NCBI RefSeq assembly: GCF_019977735.1
Contig: NZ_AP025018.1
Location: 4,840,580-4,904,579 of the forward strand
Source of the DNA: Calothrix sp. PCC 7716
GTDB taxonomy: Bacteria; Cyanobacteriota; Cyanobacteriia; Cyanobacteriales; Nostocaceae
Direction: 5' to 3'
Length of the DNA stretch: 64,000 nucleotides
Part shown: positions 29,954 to 38,727 of the stretch, in pieces
Position numbering within the stretch: position 1 is the first letter of the stretch
Layout of the letters: the number at the start of each line of letters is the position of its first letter
Translations under genes and position numbers: made by a program
The notes under the pieces: model-generated
The model's database searches: none
What the model saw: the letters and a program-made list of their open reading frames with translations, nothing else
Told to the model about the DNA's origin: nothing

Positions 29954-30610
29954 ATGGAGTTTCAGATGAGTCACTCGGCATCCTATGAACCAATGCAGGA
30001 GCAGCTACTACAACTAGCTACTATCGTTAAGCAGTACCCACCATTGACTCAAGCTCGTAAACTTGCTTTAACTAAGTTGATAAATACAATAGTATGCTCA
30101 GGTAAGCTTTGTCATCCACAAAGTGGACAGTTTCCAGCAAATCTTTATGAGGAAATTTACAATGAAGCACTTCAAGAACTTTTACTTTATATTTGCCAAA
30201 ATATCCACAAATATGATGCAACGCGCGCTTCGGTAATGACATGGGTTAATTTTCTTTTAGAGAGGCGTTTTTTTCCAGAAGCTATTCCAAAAATCCTCAA
30301 TAGGCAGAGTATTACACAACTTCCTGACCAGGATATTCTTGCATCCGTTGAAGAAACTATCAGCCTTATAGAAGTAGTGAGGGAATGTATAGAATTAGAC
30401 CCTGATAATATTTTCAAAAAAAAACACATCGAAAATTATCCTCAAGCGAACTTTCAAACGTTAGCTTTACGACGAATATCAGGAAAATCATGGAAGGATA
30501 TCTCAGCAGAATTTGAAATTAAACTTCAAACTGTTAGTAGTTTTTATTACCGATGTGTTACAGAGTTTGCTCCAAGGCTAAAAGAATATTGCAGCAATGA
30601 CATCAATTAA
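29954..30610 (+). CDS. Sigma-70-like factor of the CHAT/CHASE2 locus
   Basis: 218 residues. Residues about 63-115 (YNEALQELLLYICQNIHKYD, then ASVMTWVNFLLERRF) fit sigma region 2 of extracytoplasmic-function-like factors. Residues about 165-210 (LALRRISGKSWKDISAEFEI) fit the region 4 helix-turn-helix. In cyanobacteria a gene of this kind usually precedes DUF1822 and CHASE2/CHAT genes, exactly the order here, with 15 bp to the next start. It may direct transcription of the locus itself, which is inference. No anti-sigma gene is visible; the membrane-bound CHAT-CHASE2 protein or DUF1822 protein could play that part. Confidence 0.7.
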   Translation: MEFQMSHSASYEPMQEQLLQLATIVKQYPPLTQARKLALTKLINTIVCSGKLCHPQSGQFPANLYEEIYNEALQELLLYICQNIHKYDATRASVMTWVNFLLERRFFPEAIPKILNRQSITQLPDQDILASVEETISLIEVVRECIELDPDNIFKKKHIENYPQANFQTLALRRISGKSWKDISAEFEIKLQTVSSFYYRCVTEFAPRLKEYCSNDIN

Positions 30611-30625
30611 ATAGAAGGTCAGGAA

Positions 30626-31636
30626 ATGAATAAATTATCAGAATTTTTAACTCTTAGTTTACCAATTAGTGCAGATGCTTATCATTTAGCACAAAGGTTT
30701 AGGGATTATCATAGCAATCCACTCAAAGCCAAGCAAGTTTATTTTAATACTTTGGCTATATCAGTAGTTAAAGTTTACCTACGTTATATGGAAATAGAGA
30801 CAAACTGGGAAGACTGTTTAAGTTATAATCTATTTACGCAAACCCTATTAGATGTTGCTGATTTAGATATACAAGGTTTTGGAAAGATAGAGTGTCGTCC
30901 AATTGAAATAGTCGAAGTAAAAAATCATACACCAAATCATATTATTCAGGTTCCTCTTGAAGTATGTTTAGATAGAATTGGTTATGTATTTGTACAAATC
31001 GATGAATCACGTCATATCGCTACACTTTTAGGATTTAGTAAAACTATTCCCGAAAACGGAGAATTATCTATAAGCGAATTACAATCTTTGGAAGATTTAC
31101 TATCAGTTTTGAGCCAACCTGCTGAAGAAGAGGCGCCATCTATTATCTCAGTACCACAGAAAACTCATCTAAGCCAGTGGTTTAAAAATGTTATTGAAAT
31201 AAGTTGGCAAACGGTAGAATCAATTTTAAGCTTACAGCAGCAAGCTGAGTTAGCTTTTCGAGGTAAATTTTTTGAAAAAGTTGTTGATGACAATTTGAGT
31301 AAAAATGGAAATATTAGTAAAATTATTGAGCGAGGAAAACTACTTGATTTAGGTCAACAATTAAAAGATGAGCAAGTCGCTTTGCTTATTGAATTGATTC
31401 CTAGTTGCGAAGAAGAAATAGATATTTGGGTCAAAGTTTGTCCATTTGGAACAAGAAAAAATCTTCCAGAAGAACTTCAGCTATTTGTATTGGATGAATT
31501 GGGAATAATTGTTATGCAAGCTACTGCAAGAAGTACTGAGAACATACTACTGAATTTTAGTAGTGCGATTGGAGAGTGTTTCAGCATTAAAATATCATTA
31601 AATAATATTAGTTTTACCGAATACTTTCAAGTCTAG
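30626..31636 (+). CDS. DUF1822 family protein
   Basis: 336 residues, cytoplasmic, no membrane segment. It starts ATG after AGGTCAGGAA. The opening (LTLSLPISADAYHLAQRF, then NTLAISVVKVYLRYMEIET) and the central RPIEIVEVKNHT and IGYVFVQIDE segments are typical of DUF1822, a cyanobacterial family of unknown function encoded between sigma-like and CHASE2/CHAT genes. The C-terminal third looks like a second small beta-rich domain (LPEELQLFVLDELGIIVMQA). A regulatory or scaffold role for the locus is inferred from context alone. Confidence 0.85.
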   Translation: MNKLSEFLTLSLPISADAYHLAQRFRDYHSNPLKAKQVYFNTLAISVVKVYLRYMEIETNWEDCLSYNLFTQTLLDVADLDIQGFGKIECRPIEIVEVKNHTPNHIIQVPLEVCLDRIGYVFVQIDESRHIATLLGFSKTIPENGELSISELQSLEDLLSVLSQPAEEEAPSIISVPQKTHLSQWFKNVIEISWQTVESILSLQQQAELAFRGKFFEKVVDDNLSKNGNISKIIERGKLLDLGQQLKDEQVALLIELIPSCEEEIDIWVKVCPFGTRKNLPEELQLFVLDELGIIVMQATARSTENILLNFSSAIGECFSIKISLNNISFTEYFQV

Positions 31637-31676
31637 AAAAGAGAAGATATCGCAAGTATAGTGTTTAGATTGATGT

Positions 31677-33974
31677 ATGAGCAAGTTAGTTTTTCTCAAA
31701 ATGGACGGTAATTTGGAGCAAGGTTTTCAAGTCACGCTAGAAATTGGCGAAGATAATGCTCGTTCATATATCGAAGCTTCTGGCAGCTTACCGAGCTACC
31801 CTGATTTAAGCAACTCTTTAATTCAATGGCAAAGTAAATACAATAGCTTAGTTAATAATAGTAGTCGTATCAAGCCAAAAGAAATTATTTATTGCGGTTC
31901 AATCAATCGGAGAATTAATGAATGTAAACAATTAGAAAGTACAATCCATAATTATTTTCAATCTTGGTTAAATTGTCAAGAATTTCGCAGGATTAATAAT
32001 ACATTACGTGAAGAATTAAATCGAGATGACATAATTCGGGTATTGATTCGCACTAACGACGAACAATTACAACAAATTCCTTGGCATTTGTGGGACTTTT
32101 TTCAAACTTATTCTCAAGCCGAATTCGCGTTGAGTACAATAACATTTCATAAAACAGAAAAATCATTACCAAAACCTAAGATTAGAATTTTGGCGATTCT
32201 TGGTAATAGTACGGGTATTGATGTTCAAAAAGACAGAGATTTTTTGGAAAGTTTACCGAATTCTGAAATTACTTTTTTAGTTGAACCACTACTTAAAGAT
32301 TTAAATAATCAGTTGTGGGAGCATCAGTGGGACATTTTATTTTTTGCAGGACACAGTGAAACGCATGTTGATACTGGTAGAATATATATAAATCAAACAG
32401 ATAGCTTAACAATTAACGAACTTAGCAATGCTTTAAAAACTTCTATTGCTCAAGGTTTACAGTTAGCTATTTTTAACTCTTGTGATGGTTTAGGGTTAGC
32501 GCGACAGCTTGCGAAATTAAATATTCCGCAAATTATTGTAATGCGGCAACCTGTTCCAGATAAAGTTGCACAAGAATTTTTGAAGAATTTTTTGGAAGCT
32601 TTCTCAAACGGTAAGTCTTTATATTTGGCATCGCGCGAAGCTAGGGAAAAGCTACAAGGTTTAGAAGATAAATATCCAAGCGCTACTTGGTTACCAGTAA
32701 TTTTTCAAAACCCAGCAGTCATACCACTAACTTGGAACTCATTATTAATAGCTAAATCAGGTAATTCAGTACCAAAAAGACATAAACGTAGTTTGACTAA
32801 ACTTTTAGCAACCAGTTTAGTGGTAACAATGAGTATTATCGGCGCCCGCTTTGGAGGAATGTTACAATCAGGGGAGTTACACTTGTTCGACCAAATAATG
32901 CAGAGTCGTCCTAGAGAAGGAGCAGACAACCGACTTTTGATAATTGGTATAAGAGAAGAAGATTTTCAACTTCCTGAGCAGAAAGATAGAAAAGGTTCAC
33001 TTTCAGATTTAGCATTAGCTAGACTAATCGAAAAATTAGAGCAACACAAACCGCGCGCAATTGGCTTAGATATATTTCGTGATTTCCCAGTTGATTCCAA
33101 ACAGGTGTCATTAAAAAATTATTTACAAAAAAATGATAAATTCTTTGCCATTTGTCAAGTGGGGGAACCAGAGGGTACACGTGGCATATCGCAACCACCC
33201 GAAATGCCTATTGAGCATCTTGGCTTTAGTAATATTATTCCAGACTCAGATGGTGTTATTCGGCGCCATCTTTTATCAATGGATGTACCATCAACATCGC
33301 TTTGCCAAACTCCCATATCGTTTAGTTTACAGCTAGCATCACGTTATTTAAAAGAAGAAAACATTACACCGAAAATAACTCAAGGAAACTGGCAACTAGG
33401 CAACGTAGTTTTTCATCGCTTACAATCTCCAACTGGTGCCTATCAGAAAGCTGATACATGGGGAAACCAAATTTTACTAAATTATCGTTCTTATCACTCA
33501 CCATTACAAATTGCCGATATAGTTACCCTCAAAGACATACTAACAAACAAAGTCAAACCCGACATTAAAAATCGTATTATCTTAATTGGTGTCATGACTC
33601 GCACATCTGGAGACCAATTTTCAACACCATATAGCATTAATCAATCTGCCTATCAGGAGATGCCAGGAGTAATTCTTCATGCTCAAATGATCAGCCAAAT
33701 ACTAAGCGCAGTTTTAGATAGGCGACCACTAATACAAACATGGAGTTTTTGGGGTGATTTTTTATGGATATGGGGTTGGTCGATAACAGGAGGAGTTATA
33801 GTTTGGTATTTTTCAGCACCATTACATAAAATTGTAGTAGGAGGAATTACAATAATAACCTTATACGGACTTTGTTATTGGCTACTTATACAAGGAAATT
33901 GGGCGCCGTTAGTACCATCTGCCATCGCATTAATTAGCGTTGGGTGCGTGCAAGCGATTACAAACTATAAATAA
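31677..33974 (+). CDS. CHAT-CHASE2 membrane protein
   Basis: 765 residues. A cytosolic N-terminal CHAT domain has His226 in FFAGHSETH and Cys269 in IFNSCDGLGLA, the caspase-like dyad. After a membrane segment (about 370-390, LLATSLVVTMSIIGARF) comes an extracytoplasmic CHASE2 domain (LFDQIMQSRP, RKGSLSDLALARLIEKLEQH, GLDIFRDFPVD), then two or three C-terminal membrane helices. CHASE2 is normally an input domain for kinases or cyclases; here the output is a protease-like domain, so an outside signal may switch proteolysis. It lies 40 bp after DUF1822 and 17 bp before DUF928, in one operon. Confidence 0.9.
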   Translation: MSKLVFLKMDGNLEQGFQVTLEIGEDNARSYIEASGSLPSYPDLSNSLIQWQSKYNSLVNNSSRIKPKEIIYCGSINRRINECKQLESTIHNYFQSWLNCQEFRRINNTLREELNRDDIIRVLIRTNDEQLQQIPWHLWDFFQTYSQAEFALSTITFHKTEKSLPKPKIRILAILGNSTGIDVQKDRDFLESLPNSEITFLVEPLLKDLNNQLWEHQWDILFFAGHSETHVDTGRIYINQTDSLTINELSNALKTSIAQGLQLAIFNSCDGLGLARQLAKLNIPQIIVMRQPVPDKVAQEFLKNFLEAFSNGKSLYLASREAREKLQGLEDKYPSATWLPVIFQNPAVIPLTWNSLLIAKSGNSVPKRHKRSLTKLLATSLVVTMSIIGARFGGMLQSGELHLFDQIMQSRPREGADNRLLIIGIREEDFQLPEQKDRKGSLSDLALARLIEKLEQHKPRAIGLDIFRDFPVDSKQVSLKNYLQKNDKFFAICQVGEPEGTRGISQPPEMPIEHLGFSNIIPDSDGVIRRHLLSMDVPSTSLCQTPISFSLQLASRYLKEENITPKITQGNWQLGNVVFHRLQSPTGAYQKADTWGNQILLNYRSYHSPLQIADIVTLKDILTNKVKPDIKNRIILIGVMTRTSGDQFSTPYSINQSAYQEMPGVILHAQMISQILSAVLDRRPLIQTWSFWGDFLWIWGWSITGGVIVWYFSAPLHKIVVGGITIITLYGLCYWLLIQGNWAPLVPSAIALISVGCVQAITNYK

Positions 33975-33991
33975 AATATTCTTTTAAAAGC

Positions 33992-34678
33992 ATGATAAAT
34001 AAATTTAAAATTTTAACCCTAACTTTAATATTGACTTCAACACCCGTTTTCGCACAACTCTCTCCAGCAATAAACTTTATTAAACCACCTCCAAGACAAG
34101 GAACCCCAAAAGGAACCGTACCAGCAGGAAGTCGTCGAGGTTGTCCACAAACCCAAAAACCACTTACAGCTTTAGTACCAGTTACAAAATTCTCAGACAA
34201 CACAGAACTACGTTGGGGACTGACCACTCAAGACCATCCCACCTTTTGGTTTTACGTGCCATATGAATCAAAATCTGTACAAACAGCCAAATTTTCACTT
34301 CGCGACCGTACCAACCGCACACTCTACGAAACAAACATTACACTAACAGGAACACCAGGAGTAATAAACGTTTCTCTTCCATCTGAGGCGCCACGGTTAG
34401 AAAACAACCAATGGTATCGGCTATACTTATTTATCAATATATCTTGTGCCCCAAACACACCTTATCAAAAAGACTTTGCCGAAGCTTGGGTTAAAAGAGA
34501 GACGCTAACACCTGCACTATCAAGCGAATTAGAAAAAGCAAGCATACAGCAAAAAGCAAATATTTATGCTAAAAATGGTATTTGGTTTGATGCAATTACT
34601 ACTGTAGCTGAAGAAAGGCGCCAGAATTCAAACGATAAACAGTGGAACAACTTGTTACAATCAGCGGGGTTATTATAG
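33992..34678 (+). CDS. DUF928 protein, locus B
   Basis: 228 residues with a signal peptide (cleavage near residue 22, TPVFA) and a DUF928 domain (KPPPRQGTPKGTVPAGSRRG, WFYVPYESKSVQTAKFSLRD, NQWYRLYLFINISC, a NGIWFD motif). It lacks the 22-residue amplification of the locus A protein. Exported, function unknown. Last gene of the sigma-DUF1822-CHAT/CHASE2 operon. Confidence 0.87.
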   Translation: MINKFKILTLTLILTSTPVFAQLSPAINFIKPPPRQGTPKGTVPAGSRRGCPQTQKPLTALVPVTKFSDNTELRWGLTTQDHPTFWFYVPYESKSVQTAKFSLRDRTNRTLYETNITLTGTPGVINVSLPSEAPRLENNQWYRLYLFINISCAPNTPYQKDFAEAWVKRETLTPALSSELEKASIQQKANIYAKNGIWFDAITTVAEERRQNSNDKQWNNLLQSAGLL

Positions 34679-34712
34679 CATAGGTGTCCCGCCTGTGCAG
34701 TGCCTATAATTA

Positions 34713-34746
34713 TTTTTACCACAGAGACACAGAGTACACAGAGGGA
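34713..34746. repeat. Dispersed ACAGAGACACAGAG element
   Basis: TTTTTACCACAGAGACACAG and the following bases are the reverse complement of sequence near 6116-6150. This is a widespread intergenic repeat in cyanobacteria. The gap 34679-34889 holds no gene. Confidence 0.6.
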
Positions 34747-34889
34747 AGAGGGTAGAGACACGATTAAATACGGTCTCTACAACGATTTTATTTTTTATTA
34801 TGGTTATGTTACCGGACATAATATTATATGATTGTTTTTATCGTTGTTATAATGTGCTAAGTGACCCAAGAAGTTGGGAATAAAAATTT

Positions 34890-35606
34890 TCATAGAGAAC
34901 ATATTGTATCTTGTAGCTTATCTAAAACTGTGAGAAGTCTATTTTCACCCTCAATATTTGAAACTTCTAACATCTGGCTCGCTAGTAACTGCACATCATC
35001 GGATGAATCGGTTACACTGATATTTTTAAGAACTTCCTGTAATTCGCACCACCCAATACAACCACTTGCCCAAACAGCAGCAAGACGAACCCATGTATCA
35101 GAATTAGACAAAGCTGTTTTTAAGGAAGAGAAAAACCTTGAATCAAAATTTTCTGGCGTCGCATAACCAAGGTGGACAACCGCATTAATTAAATCGTCAG
35201 AATCTGTAGCAGTTTGTACCCATTGAATAATTTCTTCATCAGAGTAAATATCAAAAAATGAACGGACTAGTAGCACCGCTTTTTCAATATTTTTACCTTC
35301 AAGAATCAAATAAGGTGTTTTTAAACTAAAGGGGTAAACAGTACCGTCTTCTAAATACCAGTCTTCAATATAATGAATCGCTGTTTGCTGGTCAGGTGTA
35401 ATCCAAGCAATTTCTAGTGGTAAATAATTATCGATGTCGGCTTCTCTGCTAGCTTTTAGATGCCAAGTATTATTTGCAAAATCAACAATTTTTTGTTTGA
35501 TTGAAGCGCTTTTAAAGATTAAAATTTGTTTAGGATATTTAATTTTTGATTCTATCGCGTGATTTTTTTTTGTTTTTTCTAAAGGTTCTGTATTTGTTTT
35601 TTGCAT
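34890..35606 (-). CDS. HEAT-repeat-like hypothetical protein
   Basis: 238 residues. The N-terminal half (ILIFKSASIKQKIVDFANNT, EIAWITPDQQTAIHYIEDWY) is not recognised. The C-terminal half has alpha-helical pairs (TWVRLAAVWASGCIGWCELQ, DDVQLLASQMLEVSN) like the HEAT/armadillo repeats of PBS-lyase-type proteins. No signal peptide. It lies alone, convergent with DUF928, and could be a binding adaptor. Family assignment is uncertain. Confidence 0.55.
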   Translation of the reverse strand: MQKTNTEPLEKTKKNHAIESKIKYPKQILIFKSASIKQKIVDFANNTWHLKASREADIDNYLPLEIAWITPDQQTAIHYIEDWYLEDGTVYPFSLKTPYLILEGKNIEKAVLLVRSFFDIYSDEEIIQWVQTATDSDDLINAVVHLGYATPENFDSRFFSSLKTALSNSDTWVRLAAVWASGCIGWCELQEVLKNISVTDSSDDVQLLASQMLEVSNIEGENRLLTVLDKLQDTICSL

Positions 35607-35672
35607 ATTATGAGTACCACTAAAATATTGAATCGGTTATCAAAGCTGATGCTACGCTCATAGATATGAAAT

Positions 35673-35837
35673 ATGTACTACGTAGAAGATAGCGTTAATG
35701 AGTATGGAGTATTTTATACAGTTGAGGGTAATTTACAAGGTGTTAATAGTCGTATTTTAGCAGTTATAACAGTTTGGCTACAATCAAGTAATGATGAGAG
35801 CTTTCGATTTATTACGCTCAAACCCAAAAAGGACTAA
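35673..35837 (+). CDS. DUF6883-like small protein, shortened
   Basis: 54 residues from ATG at 35673: MYYVEDSVNEYGVFYTVEGN followed by LQGVNSRILAVITVWL and RFITLKPKK. This fits the C-terminal strands of DUF6883 proteins (tyGt-YvveG-l-g-ngR---i-tVW). The first half of a full-length member is missing. It is six bases upstream of a DUF4926 gene, a common pairing for this family. Whether the short form works is unknown. Confidence 0.5.
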   Translation: MYYVEDSVNEYGVFYTVEGNLQGVNSRILAVITVWLQSSNDESFRFITLKPKKD

Positions 35838-35843
35838 TTTTAT

Positions 35844-36095
35844 ATGAAGCTTGAACTTTATCAATATGTTGCTCTATGTCGAGATATTCCAGAATACAAC
35901 CTCAAGTCTGGAGATGTAGCCATGCTGATTGACTACGTAACGCATCCAAATTATGGAGAAGATGGTTATATTCTGGAGGTTTTTAATGCTGCGGGAGATT
36001 CGATGGCTGTTTTTACAGTTCCAATATCAGCTGTGTCCAAACTCCCTAACAATGCGGTGTTAGCTGTGCGTTCTTTGGTGGAAGCTGTTGGCTAA
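35844..36095 (+). CDS. DUF4926 domain protein
   Basis: 83 residues: MKLELYQYVALCRDIPEYNL, then GDVAMLIDYV and GYILEVFNAAGDS, ending in NAVLAVRSLVEA. This is a complete DUF4926 domain, a small beta-rich fold of unknown role. DUF4926 and DUF6883 genes are often neighbours, and the pair has been suspected of being a toxin-antitoxin-like or accessory unit, but I see nothing here that proves that. Confidence 0.8.
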   Translation: MKLELYQYVALCRDIPEYNLKSGDVAMLIDYVTHPNYGEDGYILEVFNAAGDSMAVFTVPISAVSKLPNNAVLAVRSLVEAVG

Positions 36096-36133
36096 AATGA
36101 GTAGGACAGGCTATAAGCCTATCCTACGGGTAT

Positions 36134-38716
36134 TTATAGCCAGTTACCTACTAGAATGTAAGGCGCCCAATAGTAGGGCATAGCATATTGTTCTTGATGT
36201 AATAGTTGTAATTGCGCGCGTCGTAATGCTTGTGCTTTACTTATATTTGGTTGAGTGAGATATGAGTAAAATTGGCTCATTAATGTAGCTGTAGATGCGT
36301 CGTTGATATTCCATAGTGAAGCTAACGTACTACGGGCGCCTGCTCGTACAGCAACTCCTGCAAGTCCTAATGCTGCACGGTCGTCACCTGTTGCTGTTTG
36401 ACAAGCGCTGAGAACGAGTAGTTCAATTAGGTCAGGTTGGTTTATATCACGGGTTTGAAGTAATTGATTGAGTTCGTTAACTTTGATAGGACGGTCGTAA
36501 GCTAAAATATAAGTCTTATCTGGGTTAGAGCTAAATTGACCGTGAGTTGCTAGGTGAACTATTGGGTAAGCGTTTTCGCTAATTTGATTTTGAAAGGCTA
36601 GGCTAGTAAATTGTTTATTAAGAAGTACTGTACTTGATACTTCTGATTTAATTTGCTGTAATTCGGTTTCAACGTAATTTAGTTTAGAATAATTGAAGCG
36701 TGCTTCGCTTAATCCACCAGTTAAAGCTTTTAGTTGTCCTCGTTGTAATTTTTTAATGTCAAATAGCTGCAAACTAGGACTTACTGCTACATTATATTTC
36801 TCTATAAGGTATTGTTTACCGTCGTAAAGAGCCGACATTGGTATATTTCGTAGTTCGCCATCTAGAACAAATACTAAAGTTTCTACTTTACTGTTTTGTA
36901 AATCGGTTTGGGCTTGTTGCAATAGCCACTGATATATTTTTTGATATTGAGTCTGTTTATCGGCGCCGACTTTAAATTCTTGAATATCTTCTCTTAATTG
37001 TTTAATAGTACTTTCTACCTCTTGTTGTGGAACACGAGTTGTGTATTGGCGTAGATTATTTTCTCCTGGTAACTTGAGAATAACTTCAAGTCGGTCTGGT
37101 AAAATTATAGGATAAATAACTGCTGCGCTTGAATCTTCTTTATCAACTGCGACATCTATATTTACTTTGGCTGTTAAACAAGCAGACCGAAAGAAGTTAT
37201 CTAACTCAGCTAATTGTAGAGATTCGATGATTAAACGAGCTTCTTTGAGATTATCTTTGGTTGCTTGAGTTTGCAAAAGTAATTCAACATACTCTCGATA
37301 TACAGGTTCAACACTTTCACGGAAGGAAAATTGAACATCTGAATTAATTGCTACTAAATCAGTACGTAGAGACTGAAGAACTTTAACTGCTTGTGAATAA
37401 TAAGCGCTAGCACTTTGCGTATCTCCCTTTGCCTTGAGTAAACGTCCCATCTGCCATTGCCACTGATAAATAATATCGTAAGCATTAATATTCTGTGCCA
37501 GTAACAAAGCTTTTTCGGTAAGCTTAAAAGCATCAGTTAATTGTCCTGCTTGTTCGTATACCCAAGCAAGAGTACCTGTAGCATAAGATTGAGCGCGCGA
37601 GTCTTGTAGAGAGACTGCAACACTCTCACTCCTCGCTAATATTTTTGCTATATCTACCCATGAAGGAGCTTGTTTTGTATTTTCTCTTAGTTCAACTAAG
37701 TTTTGAGCCAAGTTAATTCGAGCATAAACAGCAATTCTACTTGGTGGTAATTTGTCAAGTTCTGCCTGAATTTGAGGTAATAAATTAGTTGCCGTAGTAT
37801 ATTGCTTTGTTTCTAAAAGCAAGTTAAATTGGTTTAATAGTAAATCTATACGCACGCTGCTAGGAAGTGAAGAACTATCAGCTTTTTGTAAATAATTTAA
37901 AGCTGCTTGATAATTTTGTTGTGCGCGCGCTGTTTTGGCTAAACTAATAAGAGTTTCGCTCACCATTGGCTTATAATTAGCATTGGCAGCAAACTTTAAA
38001 CTTTGTTCTAATACTTGTTGAGATTGGCTGAAATTACCGACTAGTCGTAGAACATCTCCAAGCTGACGCAATCCTGTACCTTGAATTGATTTATCTTTCT
38101 CTATTAGAAGGGATTGTTTTAAATTTTCTAAAATATGTTCAGCTTGGCGAAAAAATCCTAAAGTTTGCAACGCTTGAGCCGAATTAACGCGGTTACGAGT
38201 TAATTTAGATGTTTCGTTTATTTTTTTATAAATATCAGCAGCTTGTTGCCAAATATCTACAGCTTTTTCAGTTTGTCCTTGCAAGTAAAGTAGGCGCCCT
38301 TGTACATCTAACGCTTGAGCTAACACTTCTGGATTTTTGATTGGCGATTGAAGTATATTAAGACTTTGGTTAATGGCATTTTCTGCTTCCTTAGTTAATC
38401 CAAGCTGTTGATAAGCTAAAGATAAATTGCTAAGACACGTTGCCTCTCCTATTTTATCTCCACTTCTTGCAAAAGCAGCAACAGCTTGTTGTAATATTCT
38501 CACAGCATCACTAAATTTTTCAGCTTGATACAAAGCTCTACCCTGCTCTACTAAATTTTCGGCATTAACCGAAACAGTGCTGTGTAAATTTGTCTTTCCA
38601 AAAGCTGCGTGAGGTAAAATTGCTGCTACCAAAAAAAACACTATTAATATAATGATGCTGATATGACGTTGCACAGCAATTCGCAACAGCTTGATTTTAC
38701 TAATATATATAGACAT
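36134..38716 (-). CDS. TPR-CHAT (caspase-like) protein, locus B
   Basis: About 860 residues from the ATG at 38716, 11 bp after the TPS stop; a TTG at 38725 is possible. An N-terminal hydrophobic segment (HISIIILIVFFLVAAILPHA) acts as signal peptide or anchor. TPR-like helices follow (EQGRALYQAEKFSDAVRILQ), then a CHAT domain with His near residue 725 (HLATHGQFSS) and Cys near 772 (LSACQTATGDDRAALGLAG), ending PYILVGNWL. It is close to the protein at 6933-9482. The TPS gene is directly upstream on the same strand, so exoprotein and protease-like protein are made from one transcript. Confidence 0.9.
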   Translation of the reverse strand: MSIYISKIKLLRIAVQRHISIIILIVFFLVAAILPHAAFGKTNLHSTVSVNAENLVEQGRALYQAEKFSDAVRILQQAVAAFARSGDKIGEATCLSNLSLAYQQLGLTKEAENAINQSLNILQSPIKNPEVLAQALDVQGRLLYLQGQTEKAVDIWQQAADIYKKINETSKLTRNRVNSAQALQTLGFFRQAEHILENLKQSLLIEKDKSIQGTGLRQLGDVLRLVGNFSQSQQVLEQSLKFAANANYKPMVSETLISLAKTARAQQNYQAALNYLQKADSSSLPSSVRIDLLLNQFNLLLETKQYTTATNLLPQIQAELDKLPPSRIAVYARINLAQNLVELRENTKQAPSWVDIAKILARSESVAVSLQDSRAQSYATGTLAWVYEQAGQLTDAFKLTEKALLLAQNINAYDIIYQWQWQMGRLLKAKGDTQSASAYYSQAVKVLQSLRTDLVAINSDVQFSFRESVEPVYREYVELLLQTQATKDNLKEARLIIESLQLAELDNFFRSACLTAKVNIDVAVDKEDSSAAVIYPIILPDRLEVILKLPGENNLRQYTTRVPQQEVESTIKQLREDIQEFKVGADKQTQYQKIYQWLLQQAQTDLQNSKVETLVFVLDGELRNIPMSALYDGKQYLIEKYNVAVSPSLQLFDIKKLQRGQLKALTGGLSEARFNYSKLNYVETELQQIKSEVSSTVLLNKQFTSLAFQNQISENAYPIVHLATHGQFSSNPDKTYILAYDRPIKVNELNQLLQTRDINQPDLIELLVLSACQTATGDDRAALGLAGVAVRAGARSTLASLWNINDASTATLMSQFYSYLTQPNISKAQALRRAQLQLLHQEQYAMPYYWAPYILVGNWL

Positions 38717-38727
38717 TATAAACAAAA

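Noticed and set aside
35673-36095. Toxin-antitoxin pair
   Set aside because: Size and spacing fit, but neither domain has a known toxin motif and I see no autoregulatory site.
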